Positions 35,225-44,164 are shown, numbered from the stretch's first letter. The stretch is 54,857 nt of DNA from an uncultured Pelagibacteraceae bacterium (GCA_902613065.1 CACMFU010000010.1:1-54857), one strand, 5' to 3'. Notes: generated by a model from the sequence alone, not told the origin. Program-made: numbers and translations.

Positions 35225-36072
35225 TTTCTTATTAATGTTCCCGCACCTTTGTCAGAAAATAACTCAAATAGTATTGAATGTGGTTTTCTCCCATCTACAA
35301 TAACAACACCTCTAACACCATTACATATTGCATCTAAACAAGTATTTATTTTTGGTATCATACCTCCAGAAATAATATTATTTTTTAACATTTCACTGGC
35401 TTTATTGAGATTAATTTCAGATATAAGTTTTTGATTTTGATCAAGAACTCCTTCAACATCTGTCATCAAAAGAAGACGTCTGGCATCGATCTCTTTTGCG
35501 ATTGAACCTGCAACAACATCTGCATTAATATTATAAATTCTACCGTCATCACCCAATCCTAAAGGGACAACAATTGGAATTTGTTTATTATTAATAAAAT
35601 TTAATATTTTCTCTTTATTAATTTTTTTTGGTTTTCCGACATATCCCAATTCTTCACTTTCTGGAATAATATTAATTACATTATTTTCTTTAGGTGATAT
35701 TGAACAAACATTAGTGTTTTTTGATTTTAATTCACTTAAAATCTCTAAATTAAGCTCTAGTAAGGCCTCTTCTATATATCTTATTGTTTTATCATCTGAA
35801 ACCCTAAGTCCTTTGATAAATTTTGTTTCAATATTATTTTCATCTAATTTTTTTTTAATATTTTTACCTCCACCATGAACTACAATTGCTGATAAACCAA
35901 TTTTGTTTATTACTGAAATATCTTCTATGAACTGATTAAATAGTTTTTTATCTAATAAAACAGATCCACCACATTTAATTACTATAACCTCAGACTGGTA
36001 TTTGTTTATGTATTTTTCAACCTCATTAATATTTGGCCCATCTGCTGGAATAATCTTATCTAATTCCATCAA
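35221..36072 (-). CDS. argB: acetylglutamate kinase
   Basis: ArgB phosphorylates N-acetylglutamate in arginine synthesis. The 283-residue amino acid kinase has VIKCGGSVLLDK (phosphate binding), VHGGGKNI, GYVGKPKKI, and GGMIPKINTCLDAICNGV with the catalytic lysine. It directly follows yidC in the alphaproteobacterial order yidC-(engB)-argB; engB is absent at this position. Confidence 0.96.
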   Translation of the reverse strand: MMELDKIIPADGPNINEVEKYINKYQSEVIVIKCGGSVLLDKKLFNQFIEDISVINKIGLSAIVVHGGGKNIKKKLDENNIETKFIKGLRVSDDKTIRYIEEALLELNLEILSELKSKNTNVCSISPKENNVINIIPESEELGYVGKPKKINKEKILNFINNKQIPIVVPLGLGDDGRIYNINADVVAGSIAKEIDARRLLLMTDVEGVLDQNQKLISEINLNKASEMLKNNIISGGMIPKINTCLDAICNGVRGVVIVDGRKPHSILFELFSDKGAGTLIRK

Positions 36073-37755
36073 TTAAACGGTTTTAACTGAAGTTCTCTTC
36101 ATAATTACATATTGTTGTGCCATTGTAAGCACGTTATTAATTGTCCAATATATAACTAATCCCGATGGAAAAGGCGCTAGTATCACTGTTAAGAATACAG
36201 GAAAAAACATAAATATTTTTTGCTGAATTGGATCTGGTGGTGTTGGATTAAGTTTTTGTTGCATCCACATTGTTACACCCATTGCTACTGGCCAAGCGCC
36301 GATAATTAAAAATGACGGCACATCATATGGTAACAAACCAAATAGATTAAATAAACTTGTTGGATCTCTTTCACTTAGATCGTGTATCCAACCAAAAAAA
36401 GGCTGATGTCTCATTTCAATTGTAACAAATAACATTTTATAAATTGCAAAAAAGAATGGTATTTGAATTAAAATAGGTAAACATCCACTTACAGGATTCA
36501 CTTTCTCTCTTTTGTAAAGAGCCATCATTTCTTGCTGTAACTTCATTTTATCTTCCTTATGTAGTTCTTTAAGCCTTACCATTTCAGGTTGAAGAACTTT
36601 CATTTTCGCCATTGATCTAAACGAGTAGTTAGCGAGAGGAAAAAATAATATTCTTATACAAGCGGTAATCAGTATAATTGCAATTCCATAGTTACCAGTT
36701 AATTTAAAGAAATAATCAGAGATTAGGAAGATTGGCTTTGTAAGGAAGTACAAAAAGCCCCAATCAATTGCTAAATCAAATTTATTAATATTTAGTTTCT
36801 CGGCGTAACCATCAACAACATCCACTTCTTTTGCCGCAATAATCACTTTTACCTGATTAGTTTTACTTTCATTAGCCCTGACTTCTGTTGCAGCAGTCTC
36901 TATGAAATTTGCTTTAAATTTATTTTTATAATCGAAATCTGATCTAAAACTTTTATTATTTTCTGGGATTAAACTCGTTATCCAATATTTATCTGTAATA
37001 CCCATCCATCCTTTGTTAGCATTTACAGAGTACTTTTTATCTTTAATGTCATCGTAATCTTCTTCAACAAGATTATCATCAAAAACACCTAATAAGCCTT
37101 CGTGTAATATATAAAAATCAGTTACATCAGGAGCTAGGTTTCTAATAATCTGTCCATATGGATAAAAGTTATAAGTACTTTGAGTATTATTCGTAATTTT
37201 TTGGTTAACAGTAAATAAAAACTTATCATCTATACTTATTTCCTTTTCAAAACTTATATTCTGTTCATTATTCCACACTAATTTAATTGGATTTTCTGGT
37301 GTTAGTAATTTATTGCCAACCACTTCCCATTTTGTATTTGAATTAGGAACTTCGATATCTTGATTATTTATAGCCCAACCTGTTTCTATATAATAACCAT
37401 TTTGAGACTCTTTAGGATTAAGTAAAACTACATTTTCATCAGAGTCTAAAGTTTCAGTATATTTCTTAAAAATCAGATCATCGATTAATGATCCCTCTAG
37501 AGAAATAGAACCTTTAATATTTTCATTTTCAAAAAATATTCTTTCAACTTTGTTAATTGCCTCTGATCTAGAAATTTTATTATTCTCAATATTTTGCTCT
37601 ATTTTTGGTGCTTCGTTTAGTTGAAGATTTTTCTTATTTTGATCATTATTAGTTACCTGCTTTGGATCAGGACTTGGCGGAGCAAAAAATAATCCATAGA
37701 GAATTATTACGGCAGCACTTAAGCTGATTGCAGCGATCACATTCCGGGAGTCCAA
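36073..37755 (-). CDS. yidC: membrane protein insertase YidC
   Basis: YidC inserts and folds inner-membrane proteins. It has 560 residues. The N-terminal anchor (about 5-25) is followed by a large periplasmic domain (to about 330) and five C-terminal membrane segments that include YGIAIILITACIRILFFPLA, with the conserved Arg of the hydrophilic groove, and NPVSGCLPILIQIPFFFAIYKML. It abuts yidD in the rpmH-rnpA-yidD-yidC operon. Confidence 0.97.
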   Translation of the reverse strand: MDSRNVIAAISLSAAVIILYGLFFAPPSPDPKQVTNNDQNKKNLQLNEAPKIEQNIENNKISRSEAINKVERIFFENENIKGSISLEGSLIDDLIFKKYTETLDSDENVVLLNPKESQNGYYIETGWAINNQDIEVPNSNTKWEVVGNKLLTPENPIKLVWNNEQNISFEKEISIDDKFLFTVNQKITNNTQSTYNFYPYGQIIRNLAPDVTDFYILHEGLLGVFDDNLVEEDYDDIKDKKYSVNANKGWMGITDKYWITSLIPENNKSFRSDFDYKNKFKANFIETAATEVRANESKTNQVKVIIAAKEVDVVDGYAEKLNINKFDLAIDWGFLYFLTKPIFLISDYFFKLTGNYGIAIILITACIRILFFPLANYSFRSMAKMKVLQPEMVRLKELHKEDKMKLQQEMMALYKREKVNPVSGCLPILIQIPFFFAIYKMLFVTIEMRHQPFFGWIHDLSERDPTSLFNLFGLLPYDVPSFLIIGAWPVAMGVTMWMQQKLNPTPPDPIQQKIFMFFPVFLTVILAPFPSGLVIYWTINNVLTMAQQYVIMKRTSVKTV

Positions 37756-37998
37756 CTAATTTTCTCCTTTAATTTTTTCTACTGGATCATGTCCACCTAA
37801 ACCAAACCATGGGTTACATCTTAATATTCTTAAAGTTGATTTATAAGTAGCTTTGAAGATATTATATTTTTCAAAACACTCTAAGCAATAAGAGCTACAC
37901 GATGGTTCGAATTTGCAAGAGTCGTAGAATAATGGGCTTAATAAAAATTTGTAAACTCTAATTAAAAAAATAAATGGATAATTTACAATTTTAATCAT
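37756..37998 (-). CDS. yidD: membrane protein insertion efficiency factor YidD
   Basis: This 80-residue protein has the YidD signature with Cys residues in CKFEPSCSSYCLECFEKYN and NPWFGLGGHDPV. It helps YidC-dependent insertion at the inner membrane. It lies between rnpA (four-base overlap) and yidC (no gap). Confidence 0.95.
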   Translation of the reverse strand: MIKIVNYPFIFLIRVYKFLLSPLFYDSCKFEPSCSSYCLECFEKYNIFKATYKSTLRILRCNPWFGLGGHDPVEKIKGEN

Positions 37999-38336
37999 CT
38001 TATTCTCTCAAAATCTTTTAAAATTTGAGTTTTTACATCCTGGTATTTTTCTTTAGATACATTTTGTCTTGCAATAATCAAATACGAAAAATTCAAATTT
38101 ATTTTAATTTGTTTATAGATATCATTCATAATATTTCTCAGTCTTCTTTTTATTTTATTTCTGATAACTGCATTACCTATTTTCTTTTTTGTGACTATAC
38201 TTAAATTAAGTTTTTTTGTATCTTTATTAGAAAGTCTTTTAAAAAAAATTGTAGAGTATTTGTTTGAAACTTTTTTACCTGAAAGCAGAGACTTAAAATC
38301 TTCATTTTTTTTTAGACTTACTAAACTACTTTTCAT
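37995..38336 (-). CDS. rnpA: ribonuclease P protein component
   Basis: This protein subunit of RNase P matures tRNA 5' ends. Of its 113 residues, the conserved RNR-like core is VIRNKIKRRLRNIM (about 55-70). KKEDF-like KNEDFKSLL near the start and the basic character also fit. Its ATG overlaps the rpmH stop (TAATG), the usual rpmH-rnpA coupling. Confidence 0.93.
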   Translation of the reverse strand: MKSSLVSLKKNEDFKSLLSGKKVSNKYSTIFFKRLSNKDTKKLNLSIVTKKKIGNAVIRNKIKRRLRNIMNDIYKQIKINLNFSYLIIARQNVSKEKYQDVKTQILKDFERIR

Positions 38337-38473
38337 TACACGGGAGTGAGTTTTTTTCTACCCTTACTTCTTCTTCTCTTCAAGAGAGCTCTCCCTCCTC
38401 TTGTTTTCATTTTTGCTCTAAAACCTGTCGCGCGAGCTCTTTTAAGGTTACTTGGGGAATAGGTTCGTTTCAT
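38336..38473 (-). CDS. rpmH: 50S ribosomal protein L34
   Basis: The 45-residue ORF reads [18 protein letters not shown] at its start and then [17 protein letters not shown], the L34 pattern. The start is the ATG complementary to 38471-38473 and the stop is at 38336-38338, overlapping rnpA. It heads the minus-strand block down to the SET gene. The 84-base spacer to the plus-strand TVP38 gene must hold both promoters. Confidence 0.96.
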   Translation of the reverse strand: MKRTYSPSNLKRARATGFRAKMKTRGGRALLKRRRSKGRKKLTPV

Positions 38474-38557
38474 ATTAAGGCTATATATTTGTAAATTTTC
38501 GGTAGTTATACAAATTAATGTATATAAGTACAGCGATTTTTAATAAATTAGAACAAA

Positions 38558-39274
38558 ATGGAAAATGAAAATAAATTAAAAATTATTCTGGGTATTATAT
38601 ATCTTTCAATAGTTACTGGCTTTTTGTTGCTTTTTTTTAGCTATTTCTCATTTGACGACTTTTCAAGTTTTGAACTTATAAAAAATAATAGAGACAAACT
38701 AAATGATATCAAAAATTCTAATCTTTTAATCTCAAGCATATTATTTTTTATTGGAGTGATTATTTGGGTTATGCTATTAGGATTTGGTTCACCAGTTTTT
38801 TTAATTGGAGGATTTGTATTTGGGAAATGGATAGGGACAATTCTTACAGTATTTGGTTTATCTATTGGTGCAACACTTTTGTATATTTGTGCAAACTATT
38901 TTTTTAAAGATCTAATTGAAAAAAAATTTTCATCAAAATTTTCTAATCTTACCGAAAAATTTAAAAAAAATGAATTTACTTTTTTTCTGATATATAGATT
39001 TGTCGGCGGGATACCTTTTTTTATATCAAATATTTTGCCAACATTATTTAATGTTAAGATTAGAAACTTCTTTTTTGGATCTGTTATTGGAATGACACCT
39101 CAGTTATTTGTTGGAGCTTCACTTGGTGCAGGCCTAAATAATGTTATTGAAACCAATCAAGAACTCCCAAGTATATTTGATATAATTTTAACTCCGGATA
39201 TTTATGTACCAATAATTGGTATGATAATCCTGGTTTTAATTGGATTTATAATCAGAAAAAAATTCTACAAATAG
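38558..39274 (+). CDS. TVP38/TMEM64 family membrane protein
   Basis: This 238-residue membrane protein has about six hydrophobic segments. The family core is GSPVFLIGGFVFGKWIG, then a charged loop and YRFVGGIPFFISNILP, as in DedA/SNARE-associated (VTT-domain) proteins. Lipid scrambling or transport is known for some relatives; the role here is unknown. Its stop is one base from the 3' end of the minus-strand tRNA-Thr. Confidence 0.85.
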   Translation: MENENKLKIILGIIYLSIVTGFLLLFFSYFSFDDFSSFELIKNNRDKLNDIKNSNLLISSILFFIGVIIWVMLLGFGSPVFLIGGFVFGKWIGTILTVFGLSIGATLLYICANYFFKDLIEKKFSSKFSNLTEKFKKNEFTFFLIYRFVGGIPFFISNILPTLFNVKIRNFFFGSVIGMTPQLFVGASLGAGLNNVIETNQELPSIFDIILTPDIYVPIIGMIILVLIGFIIRKKFYK

Positions 39275-39275
39275 C

Positions 39276-39350
39276 TGGTGCCCTCGACGAGAATCTAACT
39301 CGTAACTGACCCTTACCAAGGGCCTGTTTTAACATTAAAACTACAAGGGC
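39276..39350 (-). tRNA. tRNA-Thr (anticodon GGT), divergent
   Basis: The reverse strand folds as a complete tRNA. The acceptor pairs GCCCTTG with CGAGGGC, the D stem GTTT with AAAC, the anticodon stem GGCCC with GGGTC around TTGGTAA, and the T stem ACGAG with CTCGT. A73 and an encoded CCA follow. The loops are unusual: position 14 is U, 15 is A (with U48), 19 is U and 56 is A, whereas nearly all tRNAs have A14, G19 and C56. G18 and U55 are kept. Stems are perfect apart from two G-U pairs, so it is probably functional. Confidence 0.87.
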
Positions 39351-39444
39351 ATTTTTAATAATAATTAGTGTATAAAATAGTTTTTTTCAAATAAATGCCT
39401 TAATTTTTTGAGAAAATCAGTTATATCTAAACTAGGTAAATGAT

Positions 39445-39642
39445 ATGGGAATTCACTACGATTATAAATCGACAAGAGGAGCTAAGGCTATGGAGAAGCA
39501 GGCTAAAAGAGAAAAAAAGCTTGCTGAAAAAAGAGCAAAAAAAATAGCTAAACAAGGTGACCCCAAAAGTCCAGAAGATAAAACAATACCAATTGATCAA
39601 GTAATAACTTTAGATCACCTTACCAATCCAGATAAAAAGTAA
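39445..39642 (+). CDS. small basic protein of unknown function
   Basis: This 65-residue protein starts MGIHYDYKSTRGAKAMEKQ. It has a Lys/Ala/Glu-rich helical middle (about 12-38) and an acidic-polar tail (IPIDQVITLDHL). The start is supported by AGGTAAATGAT upstream and by the lack of other starts. I do not recognise a named family. The charge pattern suggests nucleic acid or ribosome binding. It is followed after five bases by another tiny basic ORF and then dcd. Confidence 0.6.
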   Translation: MGIHYDYKSTRGAKAMEKQAKREKKLAEKRAKKIAKQGDPKSPEDKTIPIDQVITLDHLTNPDKK

Positions 39643-39647
39643 TCAAG

Positions 39648-39749
39648 ATGGACAGGAAGAAGGATAAAAAAGCTAGACTCGAAGAAGCTTTGCGTAAAAA
39701 CTTGAGAAAAAGAAAAATTTTTCAAAAAAAAAATAAAAAAAATAAATAA
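39648..39749 (+). CDS. 33-residue basic protein upstream of dcd
   Basis: The ORF starts MDRKKDKKARLEEALRKN and ends in a Lys/Asn-rich tail. Its TAA (39747-39749) directly touches the dcd ATG. The pattern RLEEALRKNLRKRK resembles the tiny arginine/lysine-rich ORFs I recall near murA in other alphaproteobacteria (from memory, not checked). Function unknown. Confidence 0.5.
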   Translation: MDRKKDKKARLEEALRKNLRKRKIFQKKNKKNK

Positions 39750-40304
39750 ATGTCAGTACAATCAGATAAGTGGATAATCAAAATGTCGAAAGAGCAAGCA
39801 ATGATTTCACCGTTTGAAGATAAACAAATAAGGGAAGGAAAAATTTCATTTGGTGTTTCTTCATACGGGTACGATGCGAGAGTATCTAATGAGTTTAAAA
39901 TATTTACTAATGTTAACTCCGAAATTGTTGATCCAAAAAATTTTAAGCCAACAAATTTTGTAACAAAAGAATCTGATGAATGTATTATTCCCCCAAATTC
40001 TTTTGTTTTAGCTAGAACAGTCGAATATTTTAAAATCCCTAGTGATGTCTTGGTTATTTGTCTAGGTAAGTCCACATATGCTAGATGTGGAATAATTGTT
40101 AATGTAACACCTTTGGAACCAGGATGGGAAGGTCATGTGACTCTTGAATTTTCTAACACAACTCCATTACCAGCCAAAATTTATGCAAATGAAGGCGTGG
40201 CTCAATTTATTTTTTTAAAAGGTAATGAAAAACCTGATGTCTCATATGCTGACAGAGATGGAAAATATATGGGTCAAAAAGGGGTAACGCTTCCCAAGAT
40301 TTAA
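39750..40304 (+). CDS. dcd: dCTP deaminase
   Basis: Dcd turns dCTP into dUTP on the route to dTMP. The 184-residue protein has [25 protein letters not shown] and the catalytic Glu in [21 protein letters not shown]. Length and start (MSVQSDKWI) match the family. It sits one base before murA. Confidence 0.96.
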   Translation: MSVQSDKWIIKMSKEQAMISPFEDKQIREGKISFGVSSYGYDARVSNEFKIFTNVNSEIVDPKNFKPTNFVTKESDECIIPPNSFVLARTVEYFKIPSDVLVICLGKSTYARCGIIVNVTPLEPGWEGHVTLEFSNTTPLPAKIYANEGVAQFIFLKGNEKPDVSYADRDGKYMGQKGVTLPKI

Positions 40305-40305
40305 A

Positions 40306-41568
40306 ATGGATAAATTTAAAATAATTGGTCCCTCTAAGATCAGAGGAGAGGTATCAATTTCTGGAAGTAAAAATGCTGCTCTACCAATACTCGCTGCAAC
40401 TTTATTATTCGATAAAAATGTAACAATTAAAAATCTTCCGCGAGTTAAAGATATAGATACAATGCTTAATTTATTAAAATCATTAGGAAGAAAAATTAGC
40501 TTTAAAAATAACAAAAAAATCGCGACAATTTCAAAAGGGAGAAAAAATAATTATTTCGCACCTTATTCTCTTGTTAAAACAATGAGAGCGGGAATTTTAG
40601 TTCTTGGTCCATTATTGGCAAAAAATAAAAAAGCAAAAGTAAGTAGTCCTGGTGGTTGTAGCATAGGAGTAAGACCAATAGATATACATTTAAAAGCTAT
40701 ATCAAAACTAGGTGCCAAAATTCAAATTGAAAAAGGATATGTAAATGCAAAAGCTCAAGAGGGATTAGTTGGTTCAGAGATAAGATTTTCAAAAATATCT
40801 GTTGGAGCAAGCGAAAACTTAATTCTTGCTTCTTGTCTTGCAAAGGGAGTAACAATAATAAAGAATTGTGCAATAGAACCTGAGATCAAGGATCTGACAA
40901 ATTTTCTGAAAACAGCTGGTGCCAAAATTAAATGGATCGGTAAAAGAACTTTAAAAATAGAAGGTGTTAAAACATTAAAAAGTATAAATTACTCAATCAT
41001 GAACGATAGAATTGAAGCAGGTACTTTTTGTGTTGCCGCGTGTTTGAATAGTGGAAACTTAAAAATTAAAAACTTTCAGCCAAAAATTATTAATACAGAG
41101 ATAAATTTACTTAAGAAAATTGGTGCAAAGATAAAAACCACAAAAAATACAATTCAAATTAGGGGACCAAAAAAAATTAAAAGTTTAGATTTTCTAAAAA
41201 CTGGAGAATATCCAAACTTCCCCACTGATTTACAAGCACAAATTATGGTATTATTAATTAGAGCAAATGGGAAAAGCACAATAGAGGAAAACATATTTGA
41301 AAATAGATTTATGCATGTTCCAGAATTAAAAAGATTAGGCGCAAAAATAAATATTAAAGGAAACAGGGCAATTATTGAAGGAACTAATAATCTAGAGGGC
41401 GCTGAGTTAATGTCTAGTGATTTAAGGGCATCAGTAGCTTTGGTTTTAGCAGCTTTCATTTCGAAAGGAACATCGATTATAAATAGAGTGTATCATTTAG
41501 ATCGAGGTTATGAAAAAATTGAAAATAAGTTAAAAAAAATTGGGGTAAAAATTAAAAGAATATCTTAG
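40306..41568 (+). CDS. murA: UDP-N-acetylglucosamine 1-carboxyvinyltransferase
   Basis: MurA adds enolpyruvate to UDP-GlcNAc, the first committed step of peptidoglycan synthesis. The 420-residue protein has SGSKNAALPILAA near the start, GGCSIGVRPIDIH with the PEP-binding cysteine region, and ENRFMHVPELKRLGA. The length is normal. The stop overlaps the GTG start of the DUF2948 gene by one base. Confidence 0.97.
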   Translation: MDKFKIIGPSKIRGEVSISGSKNAALPILAATLLFDKNVTIKNLPRVKDIDTMLNLLKSLGRKISFKNNKKIATISKGRKNNYFAPYSLVKTMRAGILVLGPLLAKNKKAKVSSPGGCSIGVRPIDIHLKAISKLGAKIQIEKGYVNAKAQEGLVGSEIRFSKISVGASENLILASCLAKGVTIIKNCAIEPEIKDLTNFLKTAGAKIKWIGKRTLKIEGVKTLKSINYSIMNDRIEAGTFCVAACLNSGNLKIKNFQPKIINTEINLLKKIGAKIKTTKNTIQIRGPKKIKSLDFLKTGEYPNFPTDLQAQIMVLLIRANGKSTIEENIFENRFMHVPELKRLGAKINIKGNRAIIEGTNNLEGAELMSSDLRASVALVLAAFISKGTSIINRVYHLDRGYEKIENKLKKIGVKIKRIS

Positions 41569-41960
41569 TGAATAGTTTTTTAAAGAAAGTAATTGCTCAA
41601 TCTCCAGATGACCTACAAATTATATCAGCATTATGCGCACAAGCTAAAGTCAAAATTTCTGATATAAAATATTTGCCATCCACGAAAATTTTTTTAATTT
41701 CTGTTTTAAGAATCGATAAGGAAACACATAGTGATAAAGCTATTAATAGTGTTGTAAAATTTGAATTTATTGAAAGTTCCAAGTCTAAAAACATTGACCA
41801 GTCTAATACAGATTTAACTTTAGAGTTTCTTGCCATTGACATTTTTAAAAAAAAAGAAAATTTTGAAATAGTTCTGTTATTTTCAAAAAATAGAATTATA
41901 ACACTGTCCACAGAAGTTATTGATGCAACATTGGAGGATCAAAAAATTAAAAATGATTAG
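41568..41960 (+). CDS. DUF2948 family protein
   Basis: This 130-residue protein starts at GTG 41568. It contains QSPDDLQIISALCAQAKVKISDIKYLP at the N terminus, the part typical of the alphaproteobacterial DUF2948 family, which is found between murA and hisD. Function is unknown. It overlaps hisD by eight bases (ATGATTAG). Confidence 0.82.
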   Translation: MNSFLKKVIAQSPDDLQIISALCAQAKVKISDIKYLPSTKIFLISVLRIDKETHSDKAINSVVKFEFIESSKSKNIDQSNTDLTLEFLAIDIFKKKENFEIVLLFSKNRIITLSTEVIDATLEDQKIKND

Positions 41961-43218
41961 ATTTTTAGATGCTAAAAGTAAAAATTATGAAAAAAAATTA
42001 ATAAATTTTCTTGATTCAAGAAGATCTGGAAAAAATATTGATACAACTATAGTAAAAAAAATTCTAAAAGATGTAAAAATAAATAAGAATAAGGCATTGT
42101 TAAAATATGAAAAAAAATTTAGCAATAATAAGTCGATTAAAATTAAAGATAATGAATTAAAAACCTCAATTAAATCGCTTGATGATAAAATAAAAAAATC
42201 AATCGATTTAGCATATAATAGGATTTTCAAATTTCATAAAAAACAGCGCAGAAAAGATATTCATTATAAAGATAAATATAACAACAAGCTCGCTTATAAA
42301 TATGTGCCATTACAATCTGTAGGAATTTATGTACCTGCAAATTTACCCTCAACATTACTTATGAATTCTATTCCTGCCAAAATTGCTGGTGTTAATAGAA
42401 TTGTTTTGGCCAATCCAAAACTTAATGGAAAACTAAATCCAGCAGTTTTATATGCTGCTCAGAAAGTTGGAATTAACGAAATATATTCAATGGGCGGTGC
42501 ACAGGCAATTGCGAGCTTAGCGTATATACAAAAAGTTAATAAAATTGTTGGACCTGGAAATATTTTTGTTGCTACGGCTAAAAAAGAATTATTTGGCAAG
42601 GTTGGTGTAGAATCTATGGTAGCAGGCCCCTCAGAAATAACAATATTAGCAGATAACAAAACTAAAATAGAAGATGTACTTACGTCAATGATAGGTCAAG
42701 CAGAACATGATGAAAATTCGCAGTGTATTCTTATTTCAAAAGATTTAAAATTGATAAAAGAATTTCAAAAAAAAATTAAAGAAAAAATAAAAAAATTACC
42801 AAGAAGATCAATAGCTTTTAAAAGTCTAAAAAATAATGGTTTAGCAATTCTTGCAAAAAAAAATTCAGATATTATTAATTCTATAAATGAAATAGCTCCG
42901 GAGCACTTAGAAGTAAATATTTCGAAACCAGATAAAATAATTAATAAAATAATCAATGTTGGAAGTGTTTGTATTGGTAAATATTCACCCATGGCTGTTA
43001 CGGATTATAATGCTGGCACAAATCATGTTTTACCAACTTTTGGATCTGCAAAGTATGCTTCAGGATTGAACGTTAACGAATTTTATAAAAAAATTAGCTA
43101 TATAACTCTATCTAAAAAAGGTGTTGAGAAAATAGGAGAATCCGCTACACATCTCGCAGAGTATGAAGAATTATATGGTCATGCTTTAAGTATAAGATCA
43201 AGAATGAGGAGATATTAA
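41953..43218 (+). CDS. hisD: histidinol dehydrogenase
   Basis: HisD carries out the last two oxidations of histidine synthesis with NAD+ and zinc. Motifs are [47 protein letters not shown] and the zinc/catalytic segment [11 protein letters not shown] chose ATG 41953 ([10 protein letters not shown], 421 residues) over an in-frame ATG 33 bases earlier, which would lie deeper in the previous gene. It carries the infA ribosome site in its last codons. Confidence 0.96.
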   Translation: MIRFLDAKSKNYEKKLINFLDSRRSGKNIDTTIVKKILKDVKINKNKALLKYEKKFSNNKSIKIKDNELKTSIKSLDDKIKKSIDLAYNRIFKFHKKQRRKDIHYKDKYNNKLAYKYVPLQSVGIYVPANLPSTLLMNSIPAKIAGVNRIVLANPKLNGKLNPAVLYAAQKVGINEIYSMGGAQAIASLAYIQKVNKIVGPGNIFVATAKKELFGKVGVESMVAGPSEITILADNKTKIEDVLTSMIGQAEHDENSQCILISKDLKLIKEFQKKIKEKIKKLPRRSIAFKSLKNNGLAILAKKNSDIINSINEIAPEHLEVNISKPDKIINKIINVGSVCIGKYSPMAVTDYNAGTNHVLPTFGSAKYASGLNVNEFYKKISYITLSKKGVEKIGESATHLAEYEELYGHALSIRSRMRRY

Positions 43219-43219
43219 T

Positions 43220-43435
43220 TTGGGTAAACAGGATACGTTAGAGTTTGAAGGTGTAGTAACAGATCTTCTTCCTAATGCTATGTTTAGAGTTAAACTAGAC
43301 AATGGTCATAACGTTACAGCTCACACAGCAGGAAAACTAAGAAAAAATCGTATTCGTGTTTTACAAGGTGATAGAGTAAAGTTGGAGGTATCTCCGTACG
43401 ATCTATCAAAGGGTCGTATAATTTTTAGATCTTAA
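43220..43435 (+). CDS. infA: translation initiation factor IF-1
   Basis: This 71-residue S1/OB-fold factor works with IF-2 and IF-3 on the 30S subunit. [18 protein letters not shown] and [19 protein letters not shown] are the family core. It starts at TTG 43220, with GAGGAGA at 43206-43212 inside hisD as the ribosome site. It is followed by tRNA-Phe. Confidence 0.97.
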   Translation: MGKQDTLEFEGVVTDLLPNAMFRVKLDNGHNVTAHTAGKLRKNRIRVLQGDRVKLEVSPYDLSKGRIIFRS

Positions 43436-43438
43436 TAC

Positions 43439-43514
43439 GGCTTCGTAGCTCAGTTGGTAGAGCAGAGCCCTGAAAAGGCTTGTGTCGCTGGTTCGAGTCC
43501 CGCCGAAGCCACCA
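43439..43514 (+). tRNA. tRNA-Phe (anticodon GAA)
   Basis: This is a 76-base tRNA. The acceptor GGCTTCG pairs with CGAAGCC, and the anticodon stem GAGCC/GGCTT surrounds CTGAAAA, giving anticodon GAA. The D-loop AGTTGGTA and T-loop TTCGAGT are standard, and CCA is encoded. It starts three bases after the infA stop, so infA and the tRNA are probably on one transcript. Confidence 0.97.
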
Positions 43515-43525
43515 CACCATGTGGT
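43511..43525 (+). other. hairpin spanning the tRNA-Phe 3' end
   Basis: ACCACA at 43511-43516, which includes the tRNA's discriminator and CCA, can pair with TGTGGT at 43520-43525 around CCA. No T run follows, so it is not a typical intrinsic terminator; it may affect 3' trimming. Confidence 0.35.
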
Positions 43526-43580
43526 ATTAATATCCATCATTATGCTTGCATTCAAAATTAAAATCTAATACCAATCCAAC

Positions 43581-43605
43581 AGCTAATTTTAGCTAATTAT
43601 ATAAT
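43581..43605 (+). promoter_or_regulatory. csp promoter with palindromic operator
   Basis: A perfect -10 box TATAAT lies at 43600-43605, 23 bases before the csp ATG. Just upstream, AGCTAATTTTAGCT (43581-43594) is an inverted repeat covering the -35 to -10 spacer, a likely operator. AAAGAG about 43612-43617 may be the ribosome site. Function is inferred from position. Confidence 0.5.
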
Positions 43606-43628
43606 AACAAAGAAAGAGTAACTAAAGT

Positions 43629-43841
43629 ATGAGTACATTAAAAGGCAAAGTAAAGTGGTTCAACGGTAAGAAGGGCTACGGTTTTATTGAAAGAGAAGAC
43701 GGAGAAAAAGATTGTTTCGTTCATGCGAGTGCAGTTAGAGAAGCTGGACTAAGATTTTTGAATGAAAACGATGCTATAGAATTCGAAATTCAAGATGGCG
43801 AAAAAGGTCCAAGCGCTGTAAATTTGAAAAAATTAGGTTAA
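43629..43841 (+). CDS. cold-shock domain protein
   Basis: This 70-residue single CSD protein has RNP1 KGYGFIERE (about 15-23) and RNP2 [10 protein letters not shown] (about 28-37). Such proteins bind single-stranded RNA and act as RNA chaperones. It stands alone between tRNA-Phe and a 240-base non-coding stretch. It is closer to standard Csp proteins than to larger RNA-binding fusions. Confidence 0.95.
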   Translation: MSTLKGKVKWFNGKKGYGFIEREDGEKDCFVHASAVREAGLRFLNENDAIEFEIQDGEKGPSAVNLKKLG

Positions 43842-43870
43842 TAAAATTTAATTCATCAAAATATTTGTAT

Positions 43871-43904
43871 AGGAATAGGATGTGTTAAAAACATAGCTAT
43901 TCCT
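43871..43904 (+). terminator. stem-loop downstream of csp
   Basis: AGGAATAG pairs with CTATTCCT, and an inner ATGT pairs with ACAT around GTTAAAA. The hairpin begins 30 bases after the csp stop. A T-rich stretch follows at some distance (CCTTTTCC), not a clean T run, so a terminator or mRNA-stabilising end is likely but not certain. Further on, GCATTTT/AAAATGC (about 43925-43944) can form a second weaker hairpin. Confidence 0.5.
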
Positions 43905-44083
43905 GTACAAAACCTTTTCCTTCTTGCATTTTAAAAAAAAAATGCTACTAACACAGCAATGAATAAATTAGTTGTTATAAACAGAGAAACTCACAGACAC
44001 CATTTTCATGCTGGCTGCACGCTAGCTATTTAATTATTTATAAATTTAATTTTATCCACATTTAGTATAAAACAGTAGAAGGA

Positions 44084-44160
44084 GCACGGGTAGCTCAGTT
44101 GGTTAGAGCAGCGGTTTGTGGAACCGAAGGTCGACAGTTCGAATCTGTCCCCGTGTACCA
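44084..44160 (+). tRNA. tRNA-His (anticodon GTG), A73 type
   Basis: This is a 77-base tRNA with encoded CCA. The acceptor GCACGGG pairs with CCCGTGT, so the first pair is G1:U72 and the discriminator is A73. The usual extra G-1 paired to C73 is absent; the base before G1 is A. The anticodon loop is TTGTGGA. This matches the known variant tRNA-His of many alphaproteobacteria. It ends four bases before hisS. Confidence 0.95.
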
Positions 44161-44164
44161 AAAA

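Noticed and set aside
41920..41952. hisD start at ATG 41920
   Set aside because: It would add residues MMQHWRIKKLK not seen in the family and deepen the overlap with DUF2948; ATG 41953 is better.
44099..44164. hisS start at ATG 44099
   Set aside because: It lies within tRNA-His; ATG 44165 gives a normal HisRS N terminus.
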